Of a DNA stretch of 64,000 nucleotides, positions 59,800 through 64,000 are shown piece by piece. Below the pieces are notes generated by a model. It was not told the origin of the DNA. It searched no databases and saw nothing but the letters and a program-made list of their open reading frames with translations. Every line of letters starts with the position of its first letter. The first letter of the stretch is position 1. Origin of the DNA: Nepenthes gracilis (lineage: Eukaryota > Streptophyta > Magnoliopsida > Caryophyllales > Nepenthaceae); contig BSYO01000026.1 of the NCBI GenBank assembly GCA_033239525.1, forward strand, positions 9,596,371 to 9,660,370. The letters are read 5' to 3'. Made by a program: the position numbers and the translations under genes.

Positions 59800-60190
59800 A
59801 ATAGGAAATTATCTGGGTTATTTTAGAATAGCCTATAATATTATGGAAAGGAGGAGATCTATTCTGGGATATTCTTGGTAAAATTAATAGATAATAATTT
59901 ACAACATGGATCCTAGCCATCCACGGTAGACAATGGAGGTGATATCCTTGCCATTAATTGATGAGGTGTCATTTCCATGTGAAGGGATGTTCTTCCCTCA
60001 TTTTGAAGAAAACCAAGAGAGTGGCCAAGCAATAGGTGCTTAGTTTGGGAATCCATGGGTGTCAAACTATGTTAAAGAGGTACAGAGGTGAGCTTGTGGT
60101 AGTATTGGAGAGGTACTTCATACTCTTTGTACTTCAAATTTTATATAGTTATATATGTGTTTCCTCTGAAATCTTATGTCTCTAAACTTG
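59800..60190 (+). repeat. 0.4-kb repeat, first copy
   Basis: Recurs at 62245-62655. Shared blocks are ACATGGATCC.A.CCATC, GATATCCT, CCAAGAGAGTGGCCAAGC and a GGTACTTCATACTCTTTGTAC / GGTATACCATATTCTTCGTAC pair. The two copies flank the Copia LTR remnant. Class unknown. Confidence 0.65.
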
Positions 60191-60900
60191 AGGTTAAAAC
60201 ATTAAGAAAGGCCGACTCGCTCACATCATATAGCGGTGTGCTAGAAAAGTCTTGCAAGGATGACATAGGAAAAGTCTAATTGCAAAGAAAATTATGATAG
60301 CAGTAGATTACTTTAGTTATTTTGATGATAACTATTATATTTATCAATATTATATTTTAATAGATAAAATATATTCAAATCTAGAACCTATAAATTTCTA
60401 CCCAAAAATCGTTTCTTTGTTTGAATACAACTAACGTCACAGAGTTGAGATTTGCATATATTATGAAATTAATTCGATTTAAGTTTTTATTGTGACAATA
60501 AAATTTAAAAATATTTTTTTATAGAAACTATTCATCATGATGCTGTCGTGGATATACTACATGAGAAATTTGAATTTATATAATAGGAATAATAATTTTT
60601 TAGAGTTAGATAATCTGCAGAGATAGATGCTAGAAACTCAAATTAATTATACTGTAGTATTTTGCACATATCTCAATATACAAAATTGACTTCGATTCAA
60701 TTAAGTAGACTAATAAAAGTAGATTTGACCAATTTTTTAAAAATGATGATTTATGTTTTTTAGACTTGTCAATAATTCGATATGAATTTTTTAACATAGA
60801 AGGAAGGTTCTGACACAACAATAAATATCAGATTGACACAGGTCTAGTATTTAAATTTTATCTCTCAAACGATAGCTTATTTGAATTTGATGTTTTGTGG
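60191..60900. other. AT-rich, no gene
   Basis: No ORF. It may hold the first part of the Copia LTR that follows. Confidence 0.4.
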
Positions 60901-61538
60901 GATGAAATTAGACATAATGATGATGTTTCCAGATTATTTGTAGATTTTTTAAAACTCGATAACATTTTCTTTCAAATTTTTCAATATGATGCTTTAATAT
61001 TGAGATGATCCTTTGTACCCACGAGTTCCTTGTTCTCATATTCTATATGATCTCTCTTCTTCACACTTGAAGAGACCTTTCTTCAACTTGAAAAATCAGT
61101 GCAAATATTGAGAAATATTGATCTTCTATTGAGCACAAAATTTTTATATCTTTGTTGAGATAAATCTATACATCACTTGCTTACATTTTCTTTAAGAGAA
61201 AATTTTGTAATCACATTTTTCTTATAGAAGTAAAAGAATGAATGTATCACTCTTGAGCAAAATCTCCAAGTTTGGAGTATCAATTGTATTGTAAGGTTTG
61301 ATATAAACCCAAGAGAAGAAGATCAAGTTTGGTAGATTTTAACTCTCAAACAACGCTTGGGGACTCAATATAATGCTGCCGAACCAGTATAAATACAGCG
61401 TCAAATCTCTCTTTGTCTACTCTTTATTTTTTTTAATGCATTTATTTTAGTTTTATATATCTAATATTTGAACAAACCAAAATTACTAAAAATATGAAAA
61501 CAACTTAATTCAACCCTTCTTAGGTTGATATTGAGACA
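60900..61538 (+). repeat. Copia-type LTR remnant (left limit approximate)
   Basis: The end contains TTTTAACTCTCAAACAACGCTTGGGGACTC, GCCGAACCAGTATAAATACA (61379) and TTCAACCCTTCTTAGGTTG before TTGAGACA. This is the typical layout of many plant Copia LTRs. A degraded primer binding site follows. Confidence 0.6.
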
Positions 61539-61544
61539 ACAAGG

Positions 61545-61557
61545 TGGAATTAGAGCC
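61545..61557 (+). promoter_or_regulatory. Degraded initiator-Met tRNA primer binding site
   Basis: TGGAATTAGAGCC differs by two or three bases from TGGTATCAGAGCC, the common plant Copia PBS, and lies just after the LTR end. Confidence 0.6.
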
Positions 61558-61637
61558 AAGGTCCAAGCAAAGGTAGAAGGGGAAGCTACACTTAAACAAC
61601 ACTAGAATTAAGGCTTTGTGGGAGCAAGCCATCACTG

Positions 61638-62050
61638 ATGGAAGGTGACATCACCATGGCAAGCACAATGGAGGTTGAGGTGATGACATCTACAAAGAAG
61701 CAGAGCACAAAAGCAATATCCAAGGACTCTTTCTCATGGTTTGGGGCTGGGCTTTCTAGTGTAGGAGAGCCCCAGAGATGTCCAAGGCCTAGGGAAGGAC
61801 TAGTCTTAGAGAAATATTTTGATGCCCTGAAGAAGAGGGCATCAATGCTTTTGAAGAAGACTGGTGCAATTGGCAATCTCAGGAAATAGTTTGATGACCT
61901 GAAGAGAGCATCAATGCTCTTGAGGAAGATCGGTGTCAATTGGCTACTCCAGGGGGAGTTAGTATTAGGAGAGGCTTGCTCGAGGGAACAAGACAGACTA
62001 GAACTGGGTTATGGATCGAGTGACCAACAATGGTCATTCATACTTAATTG
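61638..62050 (+). pseudogene. Fragment at the gag position of the Copia remnant, unknown protein
   Basis: ATG at 61638, 80 bp after the PBS. 83 residues to a stop at 61887, then in a shifted frame a near repeat of itself: YFDALKKRASMLLKKTGAIG is followed by FDDLKRASMLLRKIGVNWLL (unit about 28 residues). No CCHC or pol domain. Not recognised as a standard gag. Confidence 0.45.
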
Positions 62051-62244
62051 GAGTCAGAGGATGAGGCACACGATGAGAGGTCAAGAGCCACATAACTGTG
62101 ATGCTTATTCATGATGAGGATATCGTGAGAATAGGTGAGGGATAGTGTCATGGGTTGCTGGGGATATAGGCTAAGTACCACGCAGACATGCAACAAAGTC
62201 TCACGTGTACAACTTATGTGTATAAAGATATACAAACCAAAATT

Positions 62245-62655
62245 TCTTGGCTGTAATAGGATAACTACAATAATATAGAAAGGGAAAAATAAGTACTTCA
62301 TTCTAGATTTTTTTGTTAGGACAGTGCGAGCATAATTCTAGAAGACTTATAGATGGAGCTCTTTGGGGAGAAAATTCTTACACATGGATCCCACCCATCT
62401 ATGGTGGAGGATGGAGAAGATATCCTAGCTCTCAATTGAAAAGGTTGCATTCCAATGTAGAAGGGTACAGGCAAGCCAAGAGAGTGGCCAAGCTAATGGT
62501 GGCCAGTTGTGAGAACCCAAAAGAGAGGCAAGGTGTTAAGAACTCTAGGGATGAACCTGTGGGTAAGAGTTTCGCAAAGGTATACCATATTCTTCGTACT
62601 TACACAATTTCTATAGTAAAATGTTGTATCTTCTAAAAATCTTGTCCCTTTACAC
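62245..62655 (+). repeat. 0.4-kb repeat, second copy
   Basis: Homologous to 59800-60190, same orientation, offset about 2.47 kb. The open frame 62313-62636 is not preserved in the other copy. Confidence 0.65.
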
Positions 62656-62774
62656 ATGTGGGATGGAAATATCGGAGAAGAGTCACTTATCTACATCAAA
62701 CTGGGAGTTCTATGAAAGTGCCCAATGAGTGTCATAGGCTAGGAAGCATGGACATTCTTTCGACTTCAAAGTAT

Positions 62775-63408
62775 AAGTGTTCAACACGTGTCGGACACCA
62801 ACACGCCCCGGATACAATGGGACATGTGTTGTACATGCTCAAACACGTGTTGATTTTTTCTTTTTTTGTCCAACACATTTTAGACATACTCTGGACATGT
62901 CTCAACACGTTTAGAAAATTTTGAGTAATTTTATAATTTTTTAAAAAAAAATATAGGCCATTTTATAAATTTTAAAAAATATGGGTTGTTTAACAACTTT
63001 AAAAACTTAAAACAGTACATCTCTATTTCATTTCTGTCAATAATCCTCACTTCCCAGGAATATTAGTGAAGAAAGACTTCTTTTTTCGCAGTAAGCGACG
63101 CTTTTTTTTCACCAAATTTTTATAGGATACAGAATCAAAACTCAAAAAAGATGTGACAAATATGGAGGCGAAACAAATGAAGGCAATGACACAGCTGATC
63201 TTTGGTGGAGTAAGGATTTAATTTCTTCATCATAAATAAAGGTAATAGCCCACAAATTAAATATAAAATAATAACATTTATCAATTAAAAAAATTCCATA
63301 CCATAATTTTAGTTTACGTGTCCCCAACATGTCATATCCTTGATTTTTATAAAATAATGTGTCAGCGTATCGGTCTCGTGTCAACATCTCACGTCAGTGT
63401 CTATACTT
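62775..63408. mobile_element. Non-autonomous DNA-transposon-like repeat, copy 2
   Basis: Same family as 54757-55366, same orientation. The left end AAGTATAAGTGTTCAACACG and inverted right end GAAGTATAGACACTGACGTG form imperfect terminal repeats. The flanking duplication is uncertain. Confidence 0.6.
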
Positions 63409-64000
63409 CATAGGTCATAGGGGAAGTGTCATTCCTGACACAGTGATTCATTTGGTTGAAGGAAAAAACCAGTGATGTAGGACAAATACAAGGCTATGGA
63501 TTGTTGCTACAGCATTCAATGAAAAGGGCGATATACATCAACAAACACAAAGCAATGCTTCAATATCCAAAACCAAACAGCCAGGCCTAGTAAGGCAGTA
63601 AGTAAAGCAGCAATTTTTGAACAAGAAATTAAACTCATTGATTAGGTACAGTAAACAAGTGCATACATTGCAAAAATTCAATTCTGTCAAAATGAGCACC
63701 AGCAATAAGCACAAACCTCAATCATATATTCCAAGTTAATGATCAAATCATGTCTATTGCAGCAAATGCGTAATCATGTGAGTGCTATAGTGTTTGCGTT
63801 GTCTCTCCATGACTACAATCTAATACCAAATCTCCAAACCTGATTAACCAAAAACAGCAACTTCTCCCACTATGTGGGGTCTGTTATGCATGATGGCCTT
63901 GGTTACTCCATTCAATCTAGTACTTATCCTACCAAAATAAAAATAATTTTAAAAACCTCAATATGACATTTTTCAAGTTCCTTTTAAGCCATTCACCCCA
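63409..64000. other. No gene seen to the window end
   Basis: Composition is more balanced than the flanks, but no ORF or exon could be supported on either strand. Confidence 0.4.

Noticed and set aside
63870..63900. CCCACTATGTGGGGTCT, like the end of Au-type plant SINEs
   Set aside because: Only a short match; no polymerase III A and B boxes were found at proper distance.

Overview
The window is nuclear DNA of a flowering plant. It holds one intact host gene, a full-length plant-type arginine decarboxylase (6665-8878, minus). It also holds one isolated last exon of a V-ATPase proteolipid (subunit c) gene (52769-52901, minus). Almost everything else is decayed transposable-element sequence embedded in very AT-rich DNA. 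No prokaryotic or organellar features are visible, and the species cannot be named from the sequence alone.

Layout. 1-5079: 3' part of a Ty3/gypsy element A (integrase end, antisense extra ORF, PPT, 3' LTR). 5080-10248: the arginine decarboxylase gene with its flanks. 10249-20551: element B, a gypsy element with two LTRs, read on the minus strand (gag, protease, RT, RNase H, integrase), with an extra ORF on the opposite strand between integrase and the 3' LTR. 21040-22737: two adjacent solo LTRs. 23543-25759: ORF1 of an L1-type LINE without ORF2, followed by an odd duplicated repeat tract (25850-27010). 27909-33182: element E, a gypsy deletion derivative with a 5-bp target duplication, a PBS and a nested LTR-like insertion. 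34313-34560: a 50-bp tandem repeat. 34863-38805: element D, another internally deleted gypsy element. 39016-39728: a solo LTR with target duplication. 41112 to about 51720: element C, same family as A and B, interrupted by a 2358-bp solo LTR (45244-47601) with a perfect 5-bp target duplication. 52430-52901: V-ATPase exon and downstream sequence. 54757-63408: DNA-transposon remnants, a tandem duplication, a MITE-like element with a swollen AT core, and a Copia LTR with its primer binding site.

How it fits together. The decarboxylase is the only evidently functional unit; it makes agmatine for polyamine synthesis. The repeat landscape is an old, nested gypsy graveyard. Most gypsy LTRs here share the edges TGATG...ATCA, and several show target-site duplications that fix their boundaries. 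The most interesting recurring signal is the antisense unit of family A/B/C. In all three copies, placed next to the 3' LTR, there is an ORF beginning ATGGCT that encodes a domain resembling the plant 'putative gypsy type transposon' family. It is preceded by a conserved upstream block with CACGTRT-like and TATA-like motifs. This looks like a separately promoted antisense gene carried by the retroelement. All copies in this window are broken.
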